Assembly (NCBI RefSeq): GCF_014297575.1
Contig: NZ_CP060412.1
Location: 3,286,001-3,350,000, forward strand
Length of the DNA stretch: 64,000 bases
From: Dyella telluris
Lineage (GTDB): Bacteria > Pseudomonadota > Gammaproteobacteria > Xanthomonadales > Rhodanobacteraceae
Direction: 5' to 3'
Shown here piece by piece: positions 56,865 through 64,000 of the stretch. A model generated the notes under the pieces. That model was not told the DNA's origin and ran no database searches. It saw only the letters and a list, made by a program, of their open reading frames with translations. The position numbers were made by a program, and so were the translations under genes. Each line of letters opens with the position of its first letter. Within the stretch, counting starts at the first letter, position 1.

Positions 56865-58223
56865 TTACTGCTTGAGCGACGGGCTCACGGTGAAGGCGCA
56901 GCCGGTCTTGGTTTTCACGTCGTCCAGCGTCACGCCGTCGTGCAGTTCGATCAGCGTCAGGCCCTTGCCCTTCTCCACCGAGAACACGCACAGGTCGGTG
57001 ATGATCAGGTCCACGCATTCCTTGCCGGTGATGGGCAGGTCGCATGCGTTCTTGATCTTGGGCGAGCCGTCCTTCGCGGTGTGCTCCATCAGCACCACCA
57101 CGCGCTTCACGCCGCTGACCAGGTCCATCGCGCCGCCGGGGCCCTTGACCATCTTGCCCGGCACCATCCAGTTGGCGATATCGCCGGTGCAGGACACTTC
57201 CAGGCCCCCGAGAATGGACAGGTCCACATGGCCGCCGCGGATCATCGCGAACGACTCCGCGCTGGAGAAGAAACTCGAGCCTGGCTGCTCGGTGATGGTC
57301 TGCTTGCCGGCGTTGATCAGGTCCGGATCAACGTGCGCATCGTCCGGGAACGGGCCGATGCCGAGCAGGCCGTTTTCCGACTGCAGGGTGACGTCCATGC
57401 CGGGCGGGATGAAGTTGGCCACCAGCGTCGGGATGCCGATGCCAAGGTTCACGTAGAAACCGTCCTGCAGTTCCTTGGCGGCGCGCTGGGCCATGGCCGA
57501 GCGGATCGGGCTTTCCTTGCCGGTGTTGGCGCCGGCCACGGTGCGGAACTCGATGCGCTTTTCGTACGACGGGCCCTGGATCACGCGGTCGACGTAGATG
57601 CCGGGCACGTGGATGCCATCGGGATCCAGCGCGCCCACCTCCACCAGTTCTTCCACCTCGGCCACGCAGACCTTGCCGCAGGTGGCGATCATCGGGTTGA
57701 AGTTGCGCGCGGTCTTGCGGAACACCAGGTTGCCCAGGCGATCACCCTTCCAGGCCTTCACGATGGAAACGTCCGCGTGGATGGCTTCCTCCAGCACATA
57801 TTCCTTGCCGTTGAAGACCTTGGTTTCCTTGCCTTCGGCCAGCTTGGTGCCGAAGGCAGTGCGGGTATAGAAGCCCGGGATGCCCGCGCCGCCGGCGCGC
57901 AGCTTCTCGGCCAGCGTGCCCTGCGGCACCAGGTGCAGCTCCAGCTCGCCCGCGAGCACCTGGCGCTCGAATTCCTTGTTCTCGCCCACGTAGGAGGCGT
58001 AGACGCGCTTGACCTGGCGGGTCTTGAGCAGCGGACCCATGCCGAAGTCGTCCACGCCGGCGTTGTTGCCCACGATGGTGAGGCCCTTGGTGCCGGCGGC
58101 GAGCAGCGCCGCGATCAGGTTCTCGGGAATGCCGCAGAGGCCGAAGCCGCCGGCGGCGATGGTCATGTCGTCGAACAGCAGGCCGTCGAGAGCTTGCGCC
58201 GCGCTTGCATAAACCTTGTCCAT
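56865..58223 (-). CDS. Fused 3-oxoacid CoA-transferase (A and B subunits in one chain)
   Basis: A 452-residue enzyme. Residues 1-235 match subunit [69 protein letters not shown] and GIYVDRVI. Residues ~245-452 match subunit [29 protein letters not shown], the catalytic Glu in [13 protein letters not shown], and [21 protein letters not shown]. The linker is only about a dozen residues. It transfers CoA from succinyl-CoA to acetoacetate. In most bacteria these are two genes (scoA/scoB); here they are in-frame as in mitochondrial SCOT. The start has no neighbour in the same unit. Confidence 0.92.
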   Translation of the reverse strand: MDKVYASAAQALDGLLFDDMTIAAGGFGLCGIPENLIAALLAAGTKGLTIVGNNAGVDDFGMGPLLKTRQVKRVYASYVGENKEFERQVLAGELELHLVPQGTLAEKLRAGGAGIPGFYTRTAFGTKLAEGKETKVFNGKEYVLEEAIHADVSIVKAWKGDRLGNLVFRKTARNFNPMIATCGKVCVAEVEELVEVGALDPDGIHVPGIYVDRVIQGPSYEKRIEFRTVAGANTGKESPIRSAMAQRAAKELQDGFYVNLGIGIPTLVANFIPPGMDVTLQSENGLLGIGPFPDDAHVDPDLINAGKQTITEQPGSSFFSSAESFAMIRGGHVDLSILGGLEVSCTGDIANWMVPGKMVKGPGGAMDLVSGVKRVVVLMEHTAKDGSPKIKNACDLPITGKECVDLIITDLCVFSVEKGKGLTLIELHDGVTLDDVKTKTGCAFTVSPSLKQ

Positions 58224-58451
58224 GGGAATGCCTTATTGCTGGAGAGAGCCAGCTGCCAAGGATACGACGGATTGGTGGCTGCCCACGCGGTACGAAGGTC
58301 GGGGTGGCAGGGCGTGGCCCTGCGTCGAGGGGCTCCAGGTCGCTGGAGGGCGGTCAACGGCCAGGTTTCACGGCCCGTGCGGACACCATCCGGGTGAGCA
58401 TGTAAGAACGGCTGGCTATACTCCCCGCCAATGTTGAGGGGAGTACCGTCC

Positions 58452-59495
58452 GTGAAGTCCAGCCGTCTTGTCGCCGCCATTGCGGCGCTGGGGATTGCGT
58501 CCATGAGCCACGCCGCTTCGCCGGTGCTGGTGATCCATGGCGGTGCCGGCGTCATCAAGCGGGAGATGAGCCCGGCCAGGGAAAAGGCGGTGCGCGCGGC
58601 GCTCACGCAGGCCCTGCAGAACGGCTATGCGCAGCTCAAGGCCGGCAAGACGGCGGTGGATGCGGTGTCAGCCGCCATCACCGTGCTGGAGGACGATCCC
58701 AACTTCAACGCCGGCAAGGGGTCGGTGTTCACGCATGACGGCAAGAACGAAATGGATGCCGCCATCATGAACGGTTTCACGCTGGAGGCCGGTTCCGTTG
58801 CCGGTGTGCATCGCGTGAAGAATCCCATCGTGCTGGCACGCGCGGTGATGGAGAAATCGCAGCACGTCATGCTGGTGGGCGAGGGTGCCGAAGAATTTGC
58901 GAAGCAGGCGGGCATCACCCTGGTCGATCCGTCGTACTTCCGGACCGAAGAGCGCTGGCAACAGCTGCAGAAGGCGTTGAAGGAAGACGAGAACAACGAA
59001 AAGCATTCCGATGTCGAAACCGCCAAGCACTTCGGCACCGTGGGTGCGGTGGCGCTCGACGCGCAAGGGCATCTGGCGGCGGGCACCTCGACCGGTGGCA
59101 TGACCGACAAGCGCTGGGGCCGGGTGGGCGACTCTCCCATCATCGGTGCGGGGACTTACGCGGACTCCGGTTGCGCGGTGTCCGGCACGGGGTGGGGTGA
59201 GTTCTACATGCGTACGGTGGCCGCCCATGCGATCTGCATGCGCGTGACCCAGATGCGCGTGCCGCTGCGTCGCGCGGCGGCCGAAGTGATCAACCAGGAA
59301 ATCCCGTCGATGGGAGGCAATGGCGGGGCCATTGCACTGGATGCAAACGGCACGGTGGCCATGCCCTTCAACACGGACGGCATGTACCGTGGCTGGATCG
59401 GTGCCGACGGCGTGCCGCACGTGGCACTCTATGGCGACGAGGATGACGGCACCGCCGATCCCTTGCCGCAGGGCGGCGAACCCGGCCAGTCCTGA
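58452..59495 (+). CDS. Exported isoaspartyl peptidase / plant-type L-asparaginase
   Basis: A 347-residue Ntn-hydrolase. Signal peptide MKSSRLVAAIAALGIASMSHA, then VLVIHGGAGVI, the N-terminal signature. KTAVDAVSAAITVLEDDPNFNAGKGSVF follows. Autocleavage exposes Thr196 in FGTVGAVALDAQGHLAAGTSTGG. The beta subunit has GDSPIIGAGTYAD and GNGGAIALDANG. It hydrolyses beta-aspartyl dipeptides and asparagine, probably in the periplasm. GTG 58452 is preferred because AGGGGAG lies nine bases before it; ATG 58431 would add seven residues. Confidence 0.92.
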   Translation: MKSSRLVAAIAALGIASMSHAASPVLVIHGGAGVIKREMSPAREKAVRAALTQALQNGYAQLKAGKTAVDAVSAAITVLEDDPNFNAGKGSVFTHDGKNEMDAAIMNGFTLEAGSVAGVHRVKNPIVLARAVMEKSQHVMLVGEGAEEFAKQAGITLVDPSYFRTEERWQQLQKALKEDENNEKHSDVETAKHFGTVGAVALDAQGHLAAGTSTGGMTDKRWGRVGDSPIIGAGTYADSGCAVSGTGWGEFYMRTVAAHAICMRVTQMRVPLRRAAAEVINQEIPSMGGNGGAIALDANGTVAMPFNTDGMYRGWIGADGVPHVALYGDEDDGTADPLPQGGEPGQS

Positions 59496-59963
59496 GCTGA
59501 CGCGCCGCGCCAGGTTTGGACCCGCGGGGGCCGCAGGTCATCAACCAGGTTTTGACAATCCTGGGCACATCATCGGCCCAACGGCGACTGTTCGGCCGCC
59601 CAGGCGCCTTTTCGGCAGGGATAGGCACGCTTTCGGCAGGAAGGTGGCGCGCTAAGCTGCCTGAAAGAAAGCCCGTCGCAGGCTTCGACGCACGTTCTGA
59701 ATCAGGCATCGCAGATCGCGGATGGCACGATGAATGCGTGAATTTCGTGAGCCTCGCGAAGGGAAGTCTTTGTATCGTGTTTCGCAGGTGGATGACTGAC
59801 GTTGTCTTGGGCCGTGGGCTCCAGGTAAATCCCACGGTCTATGTCCAACTGCCAGCCGACAGCTCATGTGGGATCGGATACGTTCAAGGCGCGAAGTAGC
59901 GCCAGGGAGATCAGGGAAGATCGTCAGCTAAATGTAATTTCAGGAGTCCTAGGGGGAGGGCGA
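59496..59963. other. Regulatory region upstream of the minor-pilin operon
   Basis: 468 nt without a supported gene. It holds two near-copies of a 20-nt string around 59602-59640 (AGGCGCCTTTTCGGCAGG and AGGCACGCTTTCGGCAGG), each with a GG-N10-GC spacing, and a better sigma-54-like site at 59723-59737. A strong GGGGGAGGG ribosome site lies directly before the pilE-like ATG. Confidence 0.55.
59723..59737 (+). promoter_or_regulatory. Sigma-54 (RpoN) promoter-like site
   Basis: TGGCACGATGAATGC fits the consensus TGGCACG-N4-TTGC at all but one position, with the required GG (59724-59725) and GC (59736-59737) ten bases apart. Pilin genes in xanthomonads and pseudomonads are classically driven by RpoN with PilR. 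Transcription would start near 59749, about 215 nt before the first gene. Confidence 0.5.
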
Positions 59964-60443
59964 ATGAATAGCGACGGTTTCCGCTTCAGGGGCGTGTCCC
60001 GCCCGCGGTCTTCGACGGCATCGCCGCTGGCGGTGCATGCTGCATCTGCGCGCGGTTTCACGCTGATCGAACTCATGGTCGTGGTGGCGGTGATCGCCAT
60101 CCTGGCCTCGCTGGCGCTGGCCAGTTATCGCAGGCATGTGCTGCACGCCAATCGCAATGCCGCCGAGAGCGTCATGCTTGGCATCGCGTCGGCCGAGGAA
60201 CGTTACCTTGTCGACAACCGGGCTTATGTGGCCACCGCGTCATCGGTGGGCTATGCCGCCGGCACGCTGCCGTCCAACTACAACTTCGGGATCACGGTGG
60301 GTACCACCCCCCCGACATACACCATTACCGCGACGGCGGTCTCGACCAGTGGCCAGGCTAATGACACGGGCTGCACCACGCTGACAGTGGACAACACCGG
60401 TGCCAAGACGCCAAGTCCCACGACTTCCCCATGCTGGCAGTGA
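59964..60443 (+). CDS. pilE: Type IV pilin-like protein PilE
   Basis: A 159-residue pilin-like protein. The PilD site is G31|FTLIELMVVVAVIAILASLALASY, with Glu at +5. The 31-residue leader is much longer than the usual 6-8. An internal GTG at 60033 would give an 8-residue leader but has no ribosome site, while ATG 59964 has GGGGGAGGG. The C-terminal half has a Cys pair (CTTLTVDN, SPCWQ) typical of the pilin D-loop. First gene of the minor-pilin operon; in many relatives pilE is last. Confidence 0.85.
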   Translation: MNSDGFRFRGVSRPRSSTASPLAVHAASARGFTLIELMVVVAVIAILASLALASYRRHVLHANRNAAESVMLGIASAEERYLVDNRAYVATASSVGYAAGTLPSNYNFGITVGTTPPTYTITATAVSTSGQANDTGCTTLTVDNTGAKTPSPTTSPCWQ

Positions 60444-60453
60444 GTGCCACACC

Positions 60454-60921
60454 ATGCGCTCTCAACGCGGATACACCCTGGTCGAACTGAGCATCACCGC
60501 GGCGGTGCTGGTCACGCTGCTGGTGATCGCCGTGCCGAACTTTTCCAGCATGCTGCGTGGCCAGCAGATCAGGAACGCCGCGCTGGACGTGGCGTCCACC
60601 ATTACGTATGCGCGCAGCGAGGCGGTCAAGCGCAACACGCTGGTGAACGTAACGGCCGCCACGGCGGGATGGAAAGGAGGCTGGGCGGTTGCGCCGGCGT
60701 CCGCGTCAACCATTCGCAGCCATGACGCTTTCAGCGGCATCGCCATTACGGAAGCAAACGGCAACACCCAGTTCCAGTTTGGCGGCAACGGTCGGATGCA
60801 GCAGCCGTTGAACCTGAAGTTCACCGTTGCGCCGGCGACATCCACCGCGCACGTGCAATCGCTGTGCATCAGCGTCGGGACCACGGGCCGGGCGTTGACC
60901 ACGACGGGAGCCTGCTCATGA
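60454..60921 (+). CDS. fimT: Minor pilin FimT/FimU (GspH family)
   Basis: A 155-residue minor pilin. The short leader MRSQRG is cut before YTLVELSITAAVLVTLLVIAVPNFSSML, with Glu at +5. QQIRNAALDVASTITYARSEAVKRN is the GspH-family signature. The C-terminus has a Cys pair (SLCISVGTTGRALTTTGACS). FimT in some bacteria binds DNA during natural uptake; FimU primes pilus assembly. The two cannot be told apart here. It follows pilE by 10 nt and overlaps pilV by 4 nt. Confidence 0.85.
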   Translation: MRSQRGYTLVELSITAAVLVTLLVIAVPNFSSMLRGQQIRNAALDVASTITYARSEAVKRNTLVNVTAATAGWKGGWAVAPASASTIRSHDAFSGIAITEANGNTQFQFGGNGRMQQPLNLKFTVAPATSTAHVQSLCISVGTTGRALTTTGACS

Positions 60922-61484
60922 AGGATCAACGGGGCATCATGCTGATCGAGGTGCTGGTGTCGATGTTCATCGCGGCGATTGCCCTGCTGGGCACGATCGC
61001 GCTGTCCATGAATTCGTCGCGCAGCCAGATGGAGTCCTATCAGCGTGTGCAGGCGCTGACGTTGGTGCAGGACATGGTGTCGCGCATCAATGCGAATCGA
61101 CAGGTGGCGGCCTGTTATTCCAATGGAGCCACCGGCACGGTGACCAATACCACGCTGCCGACGTGTTCCACCTCGATTGTGTCGGGCAGCACCACGCAGC
61201 AACAGTCGACGGCCAACGCCGATCTCACCGCATGGCAGAGCGAGTTGCAGGGTGCGGCCGAGGTCAACGGTGGCGTGAAGGCCGGCGCCATGATCGGCGC
61301 CATCGGGTGCATCACCCAGACGGATGCCGTCAACAATGTGTACAGCGTTACGGTGGCCTGGCAGGGGCTGTCGTCCACCGTGGTGAACAGCTACCTCACC
61401 TGCGGCTCGGGGAGCTTTGGCGCCAGCGATGCGCTCAGGCGCGCCGTCACGGTCCAGGTGCGCATCGGGAACCTCAGCTCATGA
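60918..61484 (+). CDS. pilV: Minor pilin PilV
   Basis: A 188-residue minor pilin. Leader MKDQRG, then IMLIEVLVSMFIAAIALLGTIALSM with Glu at +5. SYQRVQALTLVQDMVSRINANRQVA is the PilV family region after the helix. Overlaps fimT and pilW by 4 nt each, so the operon is translationally coupled. Part of the tip complex that primes pilus assembly. Confidence 0.9.
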   Translation: MKDQRGIMLIEVLVSMFIAAIALLGTIALSMNSSRSQMESYQRVQALTLVQDMVSRINANRQVAACYSNGATGTVTNTTLPTCSTSIVSGSTTQQQSTANADLTAWQSELQGAAEVNGGVKAGAMIGAIGCITQTDAVNNVYSVTVAWQGLSSTVVNSYLTCGSGSFGASDALRRAVTVQVRIGNLSS

Positions 61485-62581
61485 CCCGCAGGCCTGACAT
61501 CTTCCGTCCATCGCGCCGGGTATGCGGTACGACGCCGCTGTCGCAGCGAGGCCTGTCGCTGATCGAGTTGATGGTCGCCATGGCCATCGGCCTGGTCATG
61601 CTGGCGACGCTGGCATCCTTGTATGCATCCAACAGCAAGACGCACAACGAGTTCAGCAAGACCTCCGCGCAGGTGGAGAACGGTCGCTTCGCGATCCAGT
61701 CCATCGAGCAGGATGTCGCCCAGTCCGGCTTCTACGGGCGTGCAAGCCTGGTCGCGTCATCGCCAAGCTATATCGACCCGGACCCTTGCGCCACCGCGAA
61801 GACCTTGTTGGGATTCAGCGCGTCGCCCACGCTGACCTTGCCCAATGGCGTGGTGGGCATGGTCTACGGAGCGGCGGTGCCCTCGTGCCTCAGCAGCTAC
61901 AACGTGGCGCCGAATTCCGAAATCCTCATCGTGCGTTATGCATCGGGGGATGCGTCGGCAAGTGTCGATACCACCAATTATTTTCTGCAGCTGTCGCAGT
62001 GCAGCCAGGACCTGGCGCCGCTGGCGTTCGACACGGCAGCCAGTGCCTTCACGCTGCAGACGCTGGCCTGCAACGGCACCAAGGCCGAGATCCGCAAGTA
62101 CGTGGAACGCATCTACTTCCTTTCTACCTGCGATACCTGCACACCCAACAGCGACAACATCCCCACGTTGAAGGTGGCCGAACTGAGCAATGGGGCGCTG
62201 GTCGTGTCATCGCTGGTGCAGGGCATCCAGGATATCCATTACAGCTACGGCATCGATCGTGACCAGAACGGTTCGCCCGATTGCTACGTGGACGATCCGA
62301 CGATCGACAACACGGCGAACTGCGGCACGATCTCCCCGACGTACAGCTGGGTCAACCCGGTCACCAACTGGTACAACGTGACCGCCGTGCGCGTGAGCGT
62401 GCTGGCCCGGAACGTGGATCCCACGGTGGGGTGGACCGATACGCGCAGCTACAGCATCGGCCGTACCGTGGTCGATGGCGGCGCGGTGGCCGACGGCCCG
62501 TACAACGATACCTACAAGCGTCATGTCTACACCACGCTTGCGCGCGTGTGGAACACCGGTGGCCTGCGGGAGATGCAGTGA
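61481..62581 (+). CDS. pilW: Minor pilin PilW
   Basis: A 366-residue large minor pilin. Leader of 24 residues ends in QRG, then LSLIELMVAMAIGLVMLATLASLY with Glu at +5. NGRFAIQSIEQDVAQSGFYG is the family motif after the helix. The globular region is large, with several Cys, and contains GIQDIHYSYGIDRDQNGS. Overlaps pilX by one base (TGATG). Confidence 0.92.
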   Translation: MTRRPDIFRPSRRVCGTTPLSQRGLSLIELMVAMAIGLVMLATLASLYASNSKTHNEFSKTSAQVENGRFAIQSIEQDVAQSGFYGRASLVASSPSYIDPDPCATAKTLLGFSASPTLTLPNGVVGMVYGAAVPSCLSSYNVAPNSEILIVRYASGDASASVDTTNYFLQLSQCSQDLAPLAFDTAASAFTLQTLACNGTKAEIRKYVERIYFLSTCDTCTPNSDNIPTLKVAELSNGALVVSSLVQGIQDIHYSYGIDRDQNGSPDCYVDDPTIDNTANCGTISPTYSWVNPVTNWYNVTAVRVSVLARNVDPTVGWTDTRSYSIGRTVVDGGAVADGPYNDTYKRHVYTTLARVWNTGGLREMQ

Positions 62582-63132
62582 TGAAACGATCAACCTCCGC
62601 GCGACGCGGTCAGCGCGGCTTTACGCTGATCACCACGCTGATCTTCCTGCTGATCTTCATGGTGTCGGCTGTTTCGATGGTTGGCGTCAGCATGGTCGAC
62701 GTCAAGGTGGCCAGTAATCAGCAGTTCCAGCTTGAAGCGCATACCGCGGCCCAGCAGGGCATCGAGTATGTAGTGAGCCAGCCCTTCACGCAGACCCTGA
62801 TCACGACCACCACCAGTGTGCCTGTGCCGCTGTACAGCAGTAGCGCAACCTATACCGCGCAGGTGTTGGCGCCCGTCTGCGAGGCGGTGACGCCGGCGAT
62901 CATTCCGTCGCCGCCCACCACGCCCCAGGACCAGGCATGCGCGGGTAGCAGCGGGTATTCCACCAGTGGGCTCATCAACTCAGGCCCCACCACCAGTGCC
63001 ACGTGCTCGGACACGCAGTGGGACGTGCAGTCCACCGTGAATGACGCCACCTTCTCGGCAACCTCCGTTGTGCTTCATCAGGGCATTTCGGCGCGCATGT
63101 ACACCATACCCGCCAGAGCCGTATGCAAATGA
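62581..63132 (+). CDS. pilX: Minor pilin PilX
   Basis: A 183-residue minor pilin. PilD site RRGQRG|FTLITTLIFLLIFMVSAVSMVGVSM, with Thr instead of Glu at position +5. ASNQQFQLEAHTAAQQGIEYV is the PilX family motif. In type II secretion the tip pseudopilin GspK also lacks this Glu, which fits a tip position. Four Cys occur in the C-terminal half. Overlaps pilY1 by 4 nt. Confidence 0.88.
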   Translation: MKRSTSARRGQRGFTLITTLIFLLIFMVSAVSMVGVSMVDVKVASNQQFQLEAHTAAQQGIEYVVSQPFTQTLITTTTSVPVPLYSSSATYTAQVLAPVCEAVTPAIIPSPPTTPQDQACAGSSGYSTSGLINSGPTTSATCSDTQWDVQSTVNDATFSATSVVLHQGISARMYTIPARAVCK

Positions 63133-64000
63133 ACCCCTCGTCTTCATTCCGGGATCGTGCCATGCGCCTGAATCGCCACCTGCTTCGTTTCATGCCCGTT
63201 GCCTTGCTTGCCGCAGCGGCAGGCGTGCTGTCGCCTTCGGCAGTTGCGGAAGACATCGACATCTACGCGCCTGCGCTCAATCAGCAGCCGGGTGGTGCGC
63301 CGAATGTGGTCATTTCGCTGGATACGTCGGACGCGTGGAACGGTGGCGTGTCCTTCACGTGTCCGCTGGTCAACGGAGTGAACCCCAACGCCACCAACAA
63401 GAAGGCGGCGTCGGTCTCGGGTTTCGTCCAGTGCGCGCTGTATCAGGCGGTTTACAGCCTTGGCCAGAATCCTTCGCTGGCGGGCAACATCGATATCGGC
63501 ATGATGCGTTACAACATCGCGCCCAATGATGGCCTTGCCAATACGGGAGCGAAATTCTCCGGCTCGGGCGGTTCGTTCAAGTTTCCTTCCACGATTGGCT
63601 CGAAGAACACGCAGGGCCCCGCACCGCAGCCCTTGCCGGTGATCGGTGGGGCGACCGGATCGGCCGGCGCCACCAATCTGACCAATCTGCTGGGCACCAT
63701 CCAGGGGCTGGATTCCACCGCTGACGGCGCCAACAACCAGAACGCCGGCACGGCCTTCCAGGAAGTGTGGGCTTACTACGCGGCCAAGGTGGGTCTTTCC
63801 AACGAGAACTACTCGTCGCTCACCAACTCGAACTATTGCCGCAGGAATTACCAGATCTTCGTTGCCGGTGCCTTCACCAACACCAAGGCGGGCGCCAACG
63901 TTGACTGGGCCACCCCGCTGCAGGCGGCGGGCGCCACGACGGCGCAGCAGCAGATCGTCACCATTCCCCCGCCGTACAACAAGTATCAGGGGCAAGGCGG
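63129..64000 (+). CDS. pilY1: Type IV pilus tip-associated protein PilY1 (N-terminal part)
   Basis: The frame is open from ATG 63129 to the window edge (about 290 residues), so the gene is truncated by the window. A signal peptide (RFMPVALLAAAAGVLSPSAVA, mature from EDIDIYAP) is preceded by a second possible Met at residue 12. The visible part looks like the start of a von Willebrand A-like domain: GAPNVVISLDTSDAWNG, an AASVSGFVQCALYQAVYSL helix and NIDIGMMRYN. The MIDAS motif DxSxS reads DTSDA. The C-terminal propeller of PilY1 lies beyond the edge. Call rests on this domain plus position after pilX. Confidence 0.85.
   Translation, partial: MNPSSSFRDRAMRLNRHLLRFMPVALLAAAAGVLSPSAVAEDIDIYAPALNQQPGGAPNVVISLDTSDAWNGGVSFTCPLVNGVNPNATNKKAASVSGFVQCALYQAVYSLGQNPSLAGNIDIGMMRYNIAPNDGLANTGAKFSGSGGSFKFPSTIGSKNTQGPAPQPLPVIGGATGSAGATNLTNLLGTIQGLDSTADGANNQNAGTAFQEVWAYYAAKVGLSNENYSSLTNSNYCRRNYQIFVAGAFTNTKAGANVDWATPLQAAGATTAQQQIVTIPPPYNKYQGQG

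Noticed and set aside
56823..58397. 524-codon frame antisense to the CoA-transferase
   Set aside because: Shadow with Gly/His/Ala-rich composition and no family features.

Overview
The window is GC-rich, gene-dense chromosomal DNA from a gammaproteobacterium. Gene content and order (ybbAP/tesA, yqgE-ruvX-pyrB, pilT-pilU, a Pil-Chp cluster without pilK, a minor-pilin operon) fit the Xanthomonadales, most likely Rhodanobacteraceae (Dyella/Luteibacter/Rhodanobacter type). That placement is inferred from protein character, not from a search. No prophage, insertion sequence, CRISPR array or rRNA was seen. There is one tRNA gene, tRNA-Phe.

Layout. 1-1.8 kb: the end of a probable sensor kinase, a small exported protein and a long non-coding gap. 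1.8-5.6 kb (minus): tRNA-Phe, then the run ftsY, AsmA-like, mutY, yggX. 5.6-7.5 kb (plus): rsmD, coaD and a lipoprotein. 7.7-11.6 kb (plus): a tight run of ferredoxin, gamma-glutamyltransferase, a metallo-beta-lactamase-fold hydrolase and a TMEM43-like membrane protein. 11.6-15.2 kb (minus): an M13 peptidase, yggT and proC. 15.6-17.9 kb: pilT and pilU, the pilus retraction ATPases. 17.9-24.6 kb: a BON-domain protein, a large lipoprotein of unknown function and a subtilisin autotransporter. 24.6-28.6 kb (minus): gshB, tonB-like, yqgE, ruvX, pyrB.

29-41 kb holds the complete chemosensory cluster for twitching motility: pilG, pilH, pilI, pilJ, chpA (2058 aa), chpB, chpC. A methylesterase-like ChpB is present but no CheR-type PilK. 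41-48 kb: a dispersed repetitive element, rsmE, bioA, gspN, and a tightly overlapped house-cleaning run hisN, membrane protein, nudE, cysQ, mazG. 48-55 kb: two exported proteins of unknown function, an anion permease, an ABC exporter pair (ybbP/ybbA type) and divergent tesA. 55-59.5 kb: a response regulator with an atypical histidine kinase, a single-chain fused 3-oxoacid CoA-transferase and an exported isoaspartyl peptidase/asparaginase. 59.9-64 kb: pilE-like, fimT, pilV, pilW, pilX and the start of pilY1, behind a sigma-54-like promoter.

Three separate loci therefore serve the type IV pilus: retraction motors, chemosensory control, and minor pilins/tip adhesin. Most of the rest is core metabolism. 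I found no convincing new multi-gene system. The points most worth a second look are the fused CoA-transferase, the kinase with an eroded ATP-binding domain, the 34-codon duplication in ChpB, the ferredoxin-ggt-hydrolase-TMEM43 operon, the exported GSGD-repeat protein, palindromic motifs upstream of pilG, and the possible Clp-like site in an otherwise empty gap.
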